A stretch of 24,701 nucleotides of DNA from Clostridiales bacterium (GTDB lineage: Bacteria; Bacillota; Clostridia; Christensenellales; Aristaeellaceae), in the NCBI GenBank assembly GCA_004555155.1, contig SFJH01000030.1, positions 1 through 24,701 of the forward strand, written 5' to 3'. Shown one piece after another: positions 1 through 7,639 of this stretch. The translations under genes and the position numbers were made by a program. Each line of letters starts with the position of its first letter. The stretch's first letter is position 1. Under the pieces are notes generated by a model. It saw only the letters and a program-made list of their open reading frames with translations. It searched no databases and was not told the origin of the DNA.

Positions 1-1
1 C

Positions 2-67
2 GAGCATAGTCTGACTTCCCTTGTTTGTTTAGCAGCTACAAGTTTAAGTCTTCTATGCTCCTTTTTC
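2..67 (+). terminator. Imperfect long hairpin plus T-run at left edge
   Basis: Three nested stems can form: 2-9 with 53-60 (GAGCATAG/CTATGCTC), 13-17 with 46-50 (GACTT/AAGTC) and 20-24 with 38-42 (CTTGT/ACAAG). Small internal loops separate them, and CTTTTTCT follows. This looks like a rho-independent terminator on the plus strand for something entering from the left. The first ~85 bases are clearly AT-richer than the rest, so the structure probably belongs to an inserted or foreign segment. An attachment-site or recombination structure is an alternative. Confidence 0.4.
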
Positions 68-73
68 TACCCT

Positions 74-1354
74 TTAGCCTAACTTTCCGTGAAGAGCCGC
101 AAAATACGCGGCAGAAGCGCCGATGAACGGCGGCAGCGCCACGACACACGCGATGCGCAGCGCCATCTCCGCAAAGCCGGACAGCATCGGCACCAGCGCA
201 TCGCCCATGCTCTGAAGCGAAGCTCGGTAGAGACAGAGCAGATAGAGCGACGGCAGGAACAGCGCGGTGAGCCGCAGCGCGATCACGCCCACCCGGACAA
301 CCTCCGCATTCGATTCCGCGACGAGCAGCGCAATGAGCGGATGTGCGAAAACAGCCGCCACCGTCGCCGTGAGCGCAGAGGAGATCAGTCCCAGCAGCAC
401 TGCGGTGTGAGTACCGCTGTGCACGCGATCTACATTTCCCGCGCCGGCGTTCTGTCCGACAAACGTGGCCAGCGCGCCCTCGAGCGCTCCGCCTGCCATC
501 TCCATCATGGAAAAATACCGGCGCGCGGCAGTCATGCCCGCCACAAACGCAACGCCGAAGCCGTTCACCACGCTCTGCACAAACAATCCGCCCACGGCGA
601 TCACGCCGTCCCGGAGCATCGGCGGCATGCCCAGCTTGAGGAGCTGCCGCGCAATCGCTCCCGGTGACATTCCAGCAATCTCTGTCTGCGGCGTCTTCAG
701 CGGCCGAAGGCGCAGCCGTACAAGGCAGACCAGCAGCGACACAAGCTGTGCCAGCACCGTCGCCAGTGCCACGCCCGACACGCCCATACCGGCAAACGCG
801 ACCAGTATGTAATCCAGCGCGATGTTGAGCAGCGTGGACACGATCAGCGCCGCCAGCGGCGTCCGGCTGTCCCCCGCCGCGCGGAGCAGCGAAGCCGCCA
901 CATTGTACAGAATGAACAGCCCGAGCCCGAGAAAAATCACCTTCAGATACTGTGTCTCGGGCTCGAGCATCTCCGCAGGCGTGCGCATGGCCGCCAGCAT
1001 CTGCGGAAGAAACACAATGCCAACTCCGCTCATCAGCATCGCCAGCAGCAGACCCATCCCGGCGGACAGTCCTGCCGCCCAGCGAAGACCCGCGTCGTCT
1101 CCCGCGCCGAAGCGCTGGGACATCGTCACGCCGAAGCCGTGGGACATTCCCAGCAGCATGCTCATCGGCAGCCAGCTCAGAAGTGACGCCGCGCCCACCG
1201 CCGCAAACGCCTCCACGCCGATCAGTCGCCCCACCACCAGACTGTCGCACAGCGAATACAGCAGCTGCAGCACCGACGAAAGCATCAACGGCACGCCAAA
1301 CCGAATCAGCTGCGGCGCGATGCGTCCCTTCGTCATATCCATCGTGCCGATCAT
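74..1354 (-). CDS. MATE family efflux transporter, C-terminally altered
   Basis: This is a multidrug and toxin extrusion (MATE/NorM-DinF type) membrane antiporter that exports drugs or organic cations in exchange for Na+ or H+. The N-terminus (MTKGRIAPQLIRFGVPLML) is the classic start of the family, followed by repeated hydrophobic helices and the LYSLCDSLVVGRLIG stretch of helix 1. The start at 1354 has a G-rich Shine-Dalgarno about 9 bases upstream. ATGs at 1369, 1342 and 1336 are possible alternatives, and further upstream the frame has no family similarity. The product would be 426 residues. After ASAAYFAA the expected last helix is replaced by the short tail LHGKLG and a stop, just where the DNA turns AT-rich. 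The gene therefore appears to have lost about 25-30 C-terminal residues and may be non-functional. The family call is firm; the substrate is unknown. Confidence 0.9.
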   Translation of the reverse strand: MIGTMDMTKGRIAPQLIRFGVPLMLSSVLQLLYSLCDSLVVGRLIGVEAFAAVGAASLLSWLPMSMLLGMSHGFGVTMSQRFGAGDDAGLRWAAGLSAGMGLLLAMLMSGVGIVFLPQMLAAMRTPAEMLEPETQYLKVIFLGLGLFILYNVAASLLRAAGDSRTPLAALIVSTLLNIALDYILVAFAGMGVSGVALATVLAQLVSLLVCLVRLRLRPLKTPQTEIAGMSPGAIARQLLKLGMPPMLRDGVIAVGGLFVQSVVNGFGVAFVAGMTAARRYFSMMEMAGGALEGALATFVGQNAGAGNVDRVHSGTHTAVLLGLISSALTATVAAVFAHPLIALLVAESNAEVVRVGVIALRLTALFLPSLYLLCLYRASLQSMGDALVPMLSGFAEMALRIACVVALPPFIGASAAYFAALHGKLG

Positions 1355-1403
1355 CCTGCAATCCCCCATCTTCTCATAACATCCACTCGCCACAACCCCA
1401 CCC

Positions 1404-1436
1404 TTTGCGGCTTTCCGACCACCGGAAAGCCGCAAA
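1404..1436 (-). repeat. Perfect 14-bp hairpin with GTGGT loop
   Basis: TTTGCGGCTTTCCG at 1404-1417 pairs perfectly with 1423-1436, leaving the five-base loop ACCAC (GTGGT on the minus strand). It lies between pepT and the MATE gene. The same loop occurs in the two hairpins near 2897-3002. No clear U-run follows on either strand, so it may be an RNA structure or dispersed repeat rather than a terminator. Confidence 0.55.
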
Positions 1437-1460
1437 AGATCAAACTTCCGTATAAACACC

Positions 1461-1484
1461 TGCCCCGGCGCATGCGCCGGGGCA
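1461..1484. repeat. 24-bp perfect palindrome
   Basis: Bases 1461-1484 are a fully self-complementary 24-mer, starting TGCCCCGGCG and ending CGCCGGGGCA, in the pepT-MATE intergenic region. As RNA it would form a GC-rich hairpin. As DNA it could be a dyad protein-binding site. There is no evidence for which. Confidence 0.5.
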
Positions 1485-1507
1485 AATCGGTTTCTTTCAG
1501 AGGGGGT

Positions 1508-1549
1508 GCGGGGGAACCCTTTCTTTTTCCAAAGAAAGGGTTCCCCCGC
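1508..1549 (-). terminator. 19-bp hairpin downstream of pepT
   Basis: Bases 1508-1526 pair perfectly with 1531-1549 around the loop TTCC, starting 17 bases after the pepT stop. The strong stem and position suggest transcription termination for pepT, although the T-tract outside the stem is poor. GGGGGAACCC-type hairpins of this style recur between genes in gut Clostridia, so it may be a dispersed repeat unit (recollection, not checked). Confidence 0.55.
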
Positions 1550-1566
1550 CGTCTCCCCCGCGTTCC

Positions 1567-2781
1567 TCACTCCTCCGGCTCGATCGACACGAGCTGGACG
1601 AGCATCTCGACCATCTTGTCCATGTCCTGAACGGGGATGCACTCGAAGCGGCCGTGACCGTTCATGCCGCCGGTGGCGATGTTCGGGCAGAGCAGGCCGT
1701 CGTAGGAGAGGCGCGCACCGTCGGTGCCGCCGCGGATGGGCTCGGTAAAGGGCTCGATGCCCACGGCGCGATTGGCGCGCTCGGCCAGACGCACAATGTT
1801 CATATGGGGCTCCAGCACGGAGCGCATGTTGTAATAGGAATCCTTGACCTCGGTCTCGATCACATTGGGGCCGTACTTTTCGGAGAGATACCGGCCGATG
1901 CGCTGGAAGGTCTCCTTGCGGGCCTCGAACTTCGCGCGATCGTGATCGCGGATGATGTAGACCAGCTTCGCGGTCTCCTCGTCGCCCTGCATGGCGCAGA
2001 GGTGATAGAAGCCCTCGTAGCCCTCGGTGTGGGCGGGCGTCTCGTGAGGCGGCAGCATGGCGTTGAACTCCATCGCCACCAGCGCGGCGTTGACCATCTT
2101 GTTCTTCGCGCTGCCGGGATGCACGCTGCGGCCGTGCACCGTCAGAATCGCGGACGCGCCGTTGAAGTTCTCGTATTCAATGCCGCCCATCGTGCCGCCG
2201 TCCACCGTATAGGCGAAGTCCGCGCCGAAGCCGGGGATGTCGAAGTGATTCGCGCCCTGTCCGACCTCCTCGTCAGGCGTAAATCCGATCATGATCTTGC
2301 CGTGGGGAATGGACGGGTCGGCCAGCAGCTGCTCGCAGGCGGTCAGGATTTCCGCAATGCCGGCCTTGTCGTCCGCGCCCAGCAGGGTGTTGCCGTCGGT
2401 CACGATCAGATCCTTGCCCTTCGCCGACGCCACCTCGGGGAACACCGCGGGATCCAGCACGGAGCCGTTCTCCAGCGTCACCGGGCCGCCGTCGTAGTTC
2501 TCCACGATGCGCGGACGCATCGGCAGCACCGGCACGCCGTCCACCGTGTCCATGTGCGCGATCAGTCCGATCACCGGCCGTCCCTCCACATTCGCGGGAA
2601 TGCAGCCGTAGACGTAGCCGTACTCGTCCATGCGCACGTCCTGAAGGCCCATCGCCTTCATCTCCTCCACCAGATCCCGGGCCAATACCAGCTGTCCCGG
2701 CGTGGTCGGGCAGGTCGTGCTCGCCTCGTTGGAGGCCGTGTCATACTGCACATATTTCAAGAAACGCTCGTACGCTCTCAT
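1567..2781 (-). CDS. pepT: Peptidase T (tripeptide aminopeptidase)
   Basis: This is a cytosolic M20B metallopeptidase that removes the N-terminal residue from tripeptides in the last stage of peptide use. It has 404 residues, the usual family length. The di-zinc ligands can be placed by comparison with the E. coli enzyme: H76 in HMDT, D138 in GADDK, E171/E172 in TPDEEVG, D194 in TVDGG and the late His in GGMNGHGRFE. IRGGTDGARLS is another family hallmark, and H221 in the lid domain is present. GGAGGG lies 6 bases before the ATG. The gene follows glucokinase on the same strand after 253 bases of structured intergenic DNA, so it may be separately expressed. All key residues are intact. Confidence 0.96.
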   Translation of the reverse strand: MRAYERFLKYVQYDTASNEASTTCPTTPGQLVLARDLVEEMKAMGLQDVRMDEYGYVYGCIPANVEGRPVIGLIAHMDTVDGVPVLPMRPRIVENYDGGPVTLENGSVLDPAVFPEVASAKGKDLIVTDGNTLLGADDKAGIAEILTACEQLLADPSIPHGKIMIGFTPDEEVGQGANHFDIPGFGADFAYTVDGGTMGGIEYENFNGASAILTVHGRSVHPGSAKNKMVNAALVAMEFNAMLPPHETPAHTEGYEGFYHLCAMQGDEETAKLVYIIRDHDRAKFEARKETFQRIGRYLSEKYGPNVIETEVKDSYYNMRSVLEPHMNIVRLAERANRAVGIEPFTEPIRGGTDGARLSYDGLLCPNIATGGMNGHGRFECIPVQDMDKMVEMLVQLVSIEPEE

Positions 2782-2896
2782 AACTATCCCTCCAAAATCA
2801 GAGCCCCTTCGGCAATGCCGCCAAAGAGGCGTTCAGTTTTCTCGATTTTCTCTATCCACCGCAATCCGCCCGAATCCGGCACAGACAAAAGCCCAG

Positions 2897-2930
2897 GATT
2901 CAAGGCGCTACCACAGCGCCGAAGAATCCG
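2897..2930 (-). repeat. Hairpin repeat copy 1 (GTGGT loop)
   Basis: GGATTC (2897-2902) pairs with GAATCC (2925-2930), and GGCGCT (2905-2910) with AGCGCC (2916-2921). The loop is ACCAC on plus, GTGGT on minus. On the minus strand it is followed by TGGGCTTTTG, so it could serve as a weak terminator downstream of the glucokinase gene. It is homologous to the copy starting 71 bases away, with a different inner stem that still pairs. Confidence 0.65.
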
Positions 2931-2967
2931 CAACCCCCGCCAGCCATCCGACAGAAACGCAGCCCAG

Positions 2968-3002
2968 GATTCTGCGCCGTTACCACAACGGCACAGAATC
3001 CG
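2968..3002 (-). repeat. Hairpin repeat copy 2 (GTGGT loop)
   Basis: GGATTCTG (2968-2975) pairs with CAGAATCC (2995-3002), and GCCGTT (2977-2982) with AACGGC (2988-2993). A single mismatch separates the two stems, and the loop is again ACCAC/GTGGT. On the minus strand TGGGCT follows, as in copy 1. It starts 32 bases after the glucokinase stop. Conserved outer stem, conserved loop and compensated inner stem suggest selection on RNA structure. Confidence 0.65.
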
Positions 3003-3034
3003 TCAAATCAACGCGGCAGCAAGTGCATGCAAAC

Positions 3035-3982
3035 TCAGTTTGCCCCGAGCATGGCGGCGCCGATGATGCCGGCGTCGTTGCCCAAGCGGGCCAGCTCTAC
3101 GCGGGCGTAGGGCATCGTCTTGTAGAAGACCATCTGCGGCAGCTTCGCGTTGACCGCGTCCAGCAGGAACTGGCCCGCGTGGGAGACGCCGCCGCCCAGC
3201 GCGATGATCTCCGGATCGTACAGGTTGATCAGGTTGACCAGACCCACGCAGAGATGGGTGACATAGTTGTCGAACAGCATCGCCGCATCGGGATCGCCGG
3301 CCTTCGCCAGATCGATGACCGTCTTGGCCTCGATCTTGTCCAGATCGCCGCCGACCGCCTTCGCGATGGCGCAGTCGGGATGCGCCTCAGCAAACTTGCG
3401 GCCCTCGCGGATGATCGCGGTGGCGGAAGCATAGCGCTCCCAGCAGCCGCGGTTGCCGCAGGTGCACAGCTCGCCGCCGACCACGGTCATCATGTGGCCG
3501 ATTTCGCTGGCCACGCCGTGGGGGCCGGAGTAGGGCTTGCCGTCGATGATGATGCCGCCGCCGACGCCGGTGCCCAGGGTGACGAACACGCTGGTGCCCA
3601 CGCCCGCGGAAACGCCCGCCACGGCTTCGGCCAGTCCTGCCACAGTGGCGTCATTGCCCACGTACACGGGCTTATCGATGTACTTGCGCATCTCGGAGAC
3701 CAGCGGCACCTGGTGCCAGCCCAGATTGGTGCAGAAGGGCACCAGACCCGTGGCGGGATCCTGAATGCCGGGGATGCCGATGCCGATGGACTTGACCTCG
3801 TCCAGCGTGTGGCCGCTCTTCTCCAGCGCCTCCAGGCACAGCTTCGCCATATCCGCGATCACGGGGCCGTAGCCGCGCTCCACGCCCGTGGGGCAGCTGG
3901 CCTTCGCCCGAATTTCGCCCTTCTCATCCACTACGCCGGCCTTAATGCCGGTGCCGCCCAGGTCAACGCCAATGTAAAACAT
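3035..3982 (-). CDS. glcK: ROK-family glucokinase
   Basis: This is a cytosolic ATP-dependent glucokinase that makes glucose-6-phosphate and feeds glycolysis. The first residues, MFYIGVDLGGTGIKAG, hold the phosphate-binding loop. Catalytic Asp is near residue 111 (GND), EIGHM is near 160-164, and the ROK zinc motif CTCGNRGC gives C173, C175 and C180, followed by WERYAS. The chosen start has AGGAGG nine bases upstream. ATGs at 3991 and 4009 are alternatives, and the one at 4009 overlaps the hprK stop as ATGA. It is last in the HAD-hprK-glucokinase operon, which links glucose phosphorylation to carbon-catabolite signalling. Another ROK sugar kinase specificity is possible, but the length (315 residues) and sequence fit Firmicute glucokinase. 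Confidence 0.92.
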   Translation of the reverse strand: MFYIGVDLGGTGIKAGVVDEKGEIRAKASCPTGVERGYGPVIADMAKLCLEALEKSGHTLDEVKSIGIGIPGIQDPATGLVPFCTNLGWHQVPLVSEMRKYIDKPVYVGNDATVAGLAEAVAGVSAGVGTSVFVTLGTGVGGGIIIDGKPYSGPHGVASEIGHMMTVVGGELCTCGNRGCWERYASATAIIREGRKFAEAHPDCAIAKAVGGDLDKIEAKTVIDLAKAGDPDAAMLFDNYVTHLCVGLVNLINLYDPEIIALGGGVSHAGQFLLDAVNAKLPQMVFYKTMPYARVELARLGNDAGIIGAAMLGAN

Positions 3983-4005
3983 GTTCTTCATCCTCCTGTT
4001 ATTTC

Positions 4006-4935
4006 TCATTCTTCATCCTCGCTCGCCCGCTGTGCGCGCTCCATGTGTCGGCGCGCCAGCTCCATGGCGGCGTTATAGCCCATTTGCTTGAGCCTCAGAT
4101 TGCGCGCGGCCACCTCCAGCACCACGGCCAGGTTGCGGCCGGGATGGATGGGCAGCAGCAGACTGGGGATCTTCACGCCCAGAATCTCGGTATAGTTCTC
4201 CGTCATGCCCAGGCGGTCGTACTCCTTGCCCGCCTGCCACATCTCCAGATGAACCTCCATGTCGATGGATTTGCTGCGGATGATCGCGCCCACGCCGTAC
4301 ATGGTGGCGATATCGATGATGCCCACGCCTCGAATCTCCATGAAGTGGCGCACCAGCTCCGGCGCCTCGCCGATCAGCCGGTTCTCGCCCACGCAGCGGA
4401 TGTCCACCACGTCGTCCGCCACCAGCTGATGGCCGCGCTTGATCAGCTCCAGCGCCGCCTCGCTCTTGCCCACGCCGGAATTGCCGGTGATCAGCAGGCC
4501 GGTGCCGTAGACGCTGACCAGCACGCCGTGGCGCGTCTCCCGGGGCGCGAGATAATCGCGCAGGAAGACGATCAGCTCCAGCTCAAACTGGGTGGTCTCC
4601 TTTTTGGTGGAATAGATGGGCACATTGTGGGCGGCGGCGAACACCTTCATCTCGTCGAAGCAGGGATAGCCGCGGCAGATGATGATGCACGGCAGCGGAT
4701 AGCTGAAATACTTCTTCAGTCGCTCCCGGCGGGTGCTCTCGTCCAGCTTGGAGAGGTAGGTCATCTCCACCTTGCCCAGCAGCTGCGGCCGCTCGTAGGC
4801 GAAGAAGTCCCAGTAGTCGGCAAACTGCATGCCCGGACGGTTGGTGTTGCTGACCTCGATGGGCAGCACCTTCGCGTCCGTGGGCAGCACGCGCTCCAGT
4901 CCCAGCGCCTTGACAAAGTCGGTCTCCTTGACCAT
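4006..4935 (-). CDS. hprK: HPr kinase/phosphorylase
   Basis: This bifunctional enzyme phosphorylates and dephosphorylates a Ser of HPr, the master signal for carbon-catabolite repression in Firmicutes. Residues 1-125 are the N-terminal domain. The C-terminal catalytic domain has the Walker A loop GNSGVGKS (151-158), H136 in RHGVLV, paired acidic residues in LVADDVV, and the HprK signature IRGVGIIDI (201-209). The length of 309 is typical. The start lies 4 bases after the upstream HAD gene's stop, and its stop overlaps an ATG of the glucokinase frame, so the three are probably co-transcribed. No PTS genes are visible in the window, so its HPr partner lies elsewhere. Confidence 0.97.
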   Translation of the reverse strand: MVKETDFVKALGLERVLPTDAKVLPIEVSNTNRPGMQFADYWDFFAYERPQLLGKVEMTYLSKLDESTRRERLKKYFSYPLPCIIICRGYPCFDEMKVFAAAHNVPIYSTKKETTQFELELIVFLRDYLAPRETRHGVLVSVYGTGLLITGNSGVGKSEAALELIKRGHQLVADDVVDIRCVGENRLIGEAPELVRHFMEIRGVGIIDIATMYGVGAIIRSKSIDMEVHLEMWQAGKEYDRLGMTENYTEILGVKIPSLLLPIHPGRNLAVVLEVAARNLRLKQMGYNAAMELARRHMERAQRASEDEE

Positions 4936-4939
4936 GCGC

Positions 4940-5755
4940 TCACCCCTTTGCGAATTTTCCTTCGTTCAGAAGCTGCTCGATCACCTGCGCCACGCCGTCC
5001 TCCGTATTGCGCGGGGCGATCCTTCTCGCCACGGCCTTGCACTCGGCCACGGCGTTTTCCATCGCCACGCCCCAGCCGGCGGCGGCCAGCATGCTCGCGT
5101 CGTTCTGTCCGTCGCCGAAGGCCATGACCTCATCGTCGGACAGTCCCAGCCTTCCGGCCAGCGCGCGAAGCGCCTTGCCCTTGTCGACGCCCTCGGCCAC
5201 GATCTCCAGATAGTGGGCCTTGGACTTCATGAAGTTTACGCCCGTCGGGAAGGCCTGGCGCAGCTTCTGCTGAATGTCCGTGATGATCTCCGGCGTGGCG
5301 ATGGCCAGCATCTTGATCATGTCGCCCTTCATCCACCGGGAGACCGGCACGCCCAGCTCGGTGCAGCGCACGCGGATGCTGGCCTCGTAGCGGTCGGTGT
5401 GCTCCGTGCGGCGGTTGCAGTAATATCCCTTGCCGGGATAGACCTGCAGATACACGCCCATGTCCTCGATCATCCTGGCCACGGCCAGCGCGGTTTCGGC
5501 GGGAATGGCGTTGGCAAACAGCGTCTCGTCGGTTCGATGATCATAGATCATCGCGCCGTTATAGAGGATCATCGGCGCGTTCACGCCGAGCCGCTCGGCG
5601 AATGGAACCATCGCCTCGGTCATGCGCCCGCTGGACAGCGAAATCATCGCGCCCGCGTCCATCGCCCGGCGCAGCGCGCCGAGAGTGCGCGGAGTGACGT
5701 CGCTGTTGGCGTCCAGCAGCGTATCGTCCAGATCGGTGGCGATCAGGCGTATCAT
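4940..5755 (-). CDS. Cof-type HAD-IIB phosphatase
   Basis: This is a cytosolic haloacid-dehalogenase-superfamily phosphatase of the Cof/YidA class, which hydrolyses sugar phosphates, nucleotides or similar metabolites. Motif I is DLDDTLLD with nucleophile D8 and acid D10. Motif II is the Ser of LSSGRM, and motif IV is GDGQNDASML near the C-terminus, giving the Mg-binding Asp pair. A large type-IIB cap lies between. The start was chosen because GGGAGGG sits 7-8 bases upstream and the motif follows at once; the frame extends 16 codons further without support. It is the first gene of the operon with hprK and glucokinase, suggesting a sugar-phosphate substrate, which is inference. Specificity cannot be read from the sequence. 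Confidence 0.92.
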   Translation of the reverse strand: MIRLIATDLDDTLLDANSDVTPRTLGALRRAMDAGAMISLSSGRMTEAMVPFAERLGVNAPMILYNGAMIYDHRTDETLFANAIPAETALAVARMIEDMGVYLQVYPGKGYYCNRRTEHTDRYEASIRVRCTELGVPVSRWMKGDMIKMLAIATPEIITDIQQKLRQAFPTGVNFMKSKAHYLEIVAEGVDKGKALRALAGRLGLSDDEVMAFGDGQNDASMLAAAGWGVAMENAVAECKAVARRIAPRNTEDGVAQVIEQLLNEGKFAKG

Positions 5756-5791
5756 AGAGGATCCCTCCCAGGCATTCTTTCCACACATATT

Positions 5792-5820
5792 ATTGTAATA
5801 CATTTCCGTCCGGCATGCAA
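5792..5820 (-). promoter_or_regulatory. Predicted sigma-A promoter for HAD-hprK-glcK
   Basis: On the minus strand TTGCAT (5815-5820) and TACAAT (5792-5797) are separated by 17 bases, about 37 bases before the HAD start. It is divergent from the MFS promoter. No cre-like operator was recognised. Confidence 0.45.
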
Positions 5821-5892
5821 TAGATCATCGGCAAACCTCGGGAAAATTTGTGCCCCTGCGCAAGGAATGGATGTTTCCTTTTGGCCGATTCG

Positions 5893-5901
5893 TGCTATAA
5901 T
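5893..5901 (+). promoter_or_regulatory. Extended -10 promoter of MFS gene
   Basis: TGCTATAAT is a perfect extended -10 element 36 bases before the MFS start codon. The region 17 bases upstream shows no good -35 match, as is common for extended -10 promoters. Confidence 0.6.
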
Positions 5902-5937
5902 AGGGATAAGTATCATCACGCAAGGAAGGAAATCCGC

Positions 5938-7092
5938 ATGCAAGACCGTTTTCCCGTGCGCTTCGCGCTGTTTTTGATGGCGTATTACATGACCAACGCG
6001 GTGTTTCAGGGCTATACCAGCCTGTACTACACCTCCATCGGCTTCACCTCCGGGCAGATCGGCGCGATCTTCGCGGCCATCGCCCTGGTCAGCGTGTTCA
6101 CCCAGCCCTTCTGGGGGCTCTGCGGCGACCGGGTGTCCAGCCGCAACCGGCTGATCCGCGGTCTGGTGGTCGCGGCGGCGCTGTCGGCGCTGTCCTTCCT
6201 GCTGACCAGGCAGTTCATCCCCTCGCTGCTGCTGGCCTGCGTGTTCTCCTGCTTTTACACGTCCATCCAGCCCATGGGCGATTCCGTGATTCTGGCCGCG
6301 CTGGAAAAGCACCGCCAGCCCTTCGGGCCGCTGCGCCTGGCGGGCGGCATGGCCTTCGCGATCACGTCGCTGGTGTTCGGCTCGCTGCTCAACGTCCCCG
6401 GACGGGAAACCTGGGCCATCTGGTTCACGGCGGGCCTGTGCCTGACCATGCTTCCGGCCTCCTACGCACTGCCGCCCACGCCGGGCTACCAGTCCGCCGG
6501 CGGCAAGCGCATGTCCTTCCGCGAGCTGTTCAAAAACCGGGACCTGATGCGGCTGATGGTGTTCATGCTGCCCATGCAGATGACCATGGGCTACTTCTAC
6601 ACCTTCTTCTCGCCGCTGTTCATGACCTTCGAGGGCGCCAACGGCACGCTGCTGGGCTGGTGCTATTTCATCTCCGCCGTGGGCGAGATCCCCTATCTGC
6701 TGCTGTCCGACAGGCTCTATGAGAAGCTGGGCGCGGGAAAGCTGATGTGCATCTCCGCCGCGGTGCTGACGCTGCGGTGGATCATCCTGGCCACCACGGG
6801 CAATGTGACCGTCACGCTGTTCAGCCAGCTGCTGCACGGCTGGGGCTTCATCGTGATGACCGTCTCCATGGCCAAGCACATCTCCCGCACCGTGCCCGCG
6901 GAGCTGCAGTCCTCGGGGCAGATGCTGCTGGCGATGGTCAGCTACGGGCTGGCCCGCGCCGCGGGCAATCTGGGCGGCGGGCTGCTGGCCAACGCCTTCG
7001 GTCAGCAGAACGTGTTCTTCCTGACCGCCGCCATCTGCGCCGTGACGCTGGTGATCTTCGCGCCGATGTTCCTGAAGAAGAAATCCGCCTGA
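5938..7092 (+). CDS. MFS transporter (LacY/HcaT-like MFS_1 type)
   Basis: This is a 384-residue inner-membrane secondary transporter with about 12 hydrophobic helices and the MFS loop 2-3 motif, recognisable as GLCGDRVSSRNRL. The N-terminus (FPVRFALFLMAYYMTNAVFQ) and the lack of a sugar-binding signature resemble the MFS_1-like group that holds HcaT/PPP-type permeases and nucleoside or oligosaccharide symporters. The ATG at 5938 is preceded by AAGGAAGGA at about 7 bases and by a clear extended -10 promoter. The in-frame ATG at 5848 lies upstream of that promoter and is unlikely. It is monocistronic: a strong bidirectional terminator follows within 26 bases. The substrate is unknown. Confidence 0.88.
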   Translation: MQDRFPVRFALFLMAYYMTNAVFQGYTSLYYTSIGFTSGQIGAIFAAIALVSVFTQPFWGLCGDRVSSRNRLIRGLVVAAALSALSFLLTRQFIPSLLLACVFSCFYTSIQPMGDSVILAALEKHRQPFGPLRLAGGMAFAITSLVFGSLLNVPGRETWAIWFTAGLCLTMLPASYALPPTPGYQSAGGKRMSFRELFKNRDLMRLMVFMLPMQMTMGYFYTFFSPLFMTFEGANGTLLGWCYFISAVGEIPYLLLSDRLYEKLGAGKLMCISAAVLTLRWIILATTGNVTVTLFSQLLHGWGFIVMTVSMAKHISRTVPAELQSSGQMLLAMVSYGLARAAGNLGGGLLANAFGQQNVFFLTAAICAVTLVIFAPMFLKKKSA

Positions 7093-7117
7093 AAAGGCAG
7101 ACCATCCCGCCTTAAAG

Positions 7118-7156
7118 AACAACGCAGGAAGCGCATTGCACGCTTCCTGCGTTGTT
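7118..7156. terminator. Bidirectional terminator between MFS and small membrane protein gene
   Basis: A 16-bp perfect stem (7118-7133 with 7141-7156) encloses a 7-base loop. It lies between the converging MFS gene (stop 7092) and the minus-strand gene whose stop is at 7157. Short T-rich stretches flank both sides, so it can terminate both transcripts. Confidence 0.8.
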
Positions 7157-7624
7157 TCATATTCCATACAGATGATGCCCGCGATAGACCAGTACCGTTC
7201 CATTCCCATCGTACAGGCCGACAAAGAATTCCCTGTCCCCTTTTTCGCCGCATTCGGAATAAAACTGCGCCTGATACGCTTCCGGCAGAGCACCGGCGTC
7301 CAGCTTTTCAAGGGCGGCTGCGCTCAAGCCGTAAACCTGCTGCGCTTCACGCAGAGAAACCGCGTCATTCCGCCAGCCGTCCGGAATCTTCCAATCCTCC
7401 GGAACGGAAATCACCAGAGCCTCGTAGCCGTCCGTATACTTCAGAAAGTCGTACCAGTACACCCTCTTCGCCACTGTGCAATCCCGCTTATCCATGCCCA
7501 CCATCTGCAGGGCTCGTGTCGGGAGCTCCCAATTATGGCGGTACCCCTTCCACCCGGCAATCAGAATCGCCAATATGAATATGAGCGATATCATGCCCGC
7601 AAGCGCATGGCTTTTGTTCTTCAT
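7157..7624 (-). CDS. Small membrane-anchored protein of unknown function
   Basis: The product has 155 residues. Residues 8-25 form one hydrophobic segment after a positively charged start (MKNKSH), so it is probably anchored by its N-terminus with the remainder outside the cytoplasm. There is no lipobox Cys near the segment. The soluble part is rich in Trp, Tyr and acidic residues (RVYWYDFLKY, EDWKIPDGW) and has no domain I recognise. GGAGGT lies about 5 bases before the ATG. It starts 15 bases after the nitroreductase stop and is probably last in that operon. Its base composition is slightly less GC-rich than its neighbours. No function is proposed. Confidence 0.75.
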   Translation of the reverse strand: MKNKSHALAGMISLIFILAILIAGWKGYRHNWELPTRALQMVGMDKRDCTVAKRVYWYDFLKYTDGYEALVISVPEDWKIPDGWRNDAVSLREAQQVYGLSAAALEKLDAGALPEAYQAQFYSECGEKGDREFFVGLYDGNGTVLVYRGHHLYGI

Positions 7625-7639
7625 TTTCCACCTCCAGAT

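Noticed and set aside
1355..1642. N-terminal extension of the MATE protein up to 1642
   Set aside because: The extra residues run through intergenic hairpins and into pepT on the same strand, with no membrane-protein character.
5752..7311. 519-codon minus-strand frame across the MFS gene
   Set aside because: Its Gln/His/Arg/Gly-rich translation is the complement of a clearly coding MFS gene, and it crosses the promoter and terminator of other genes.
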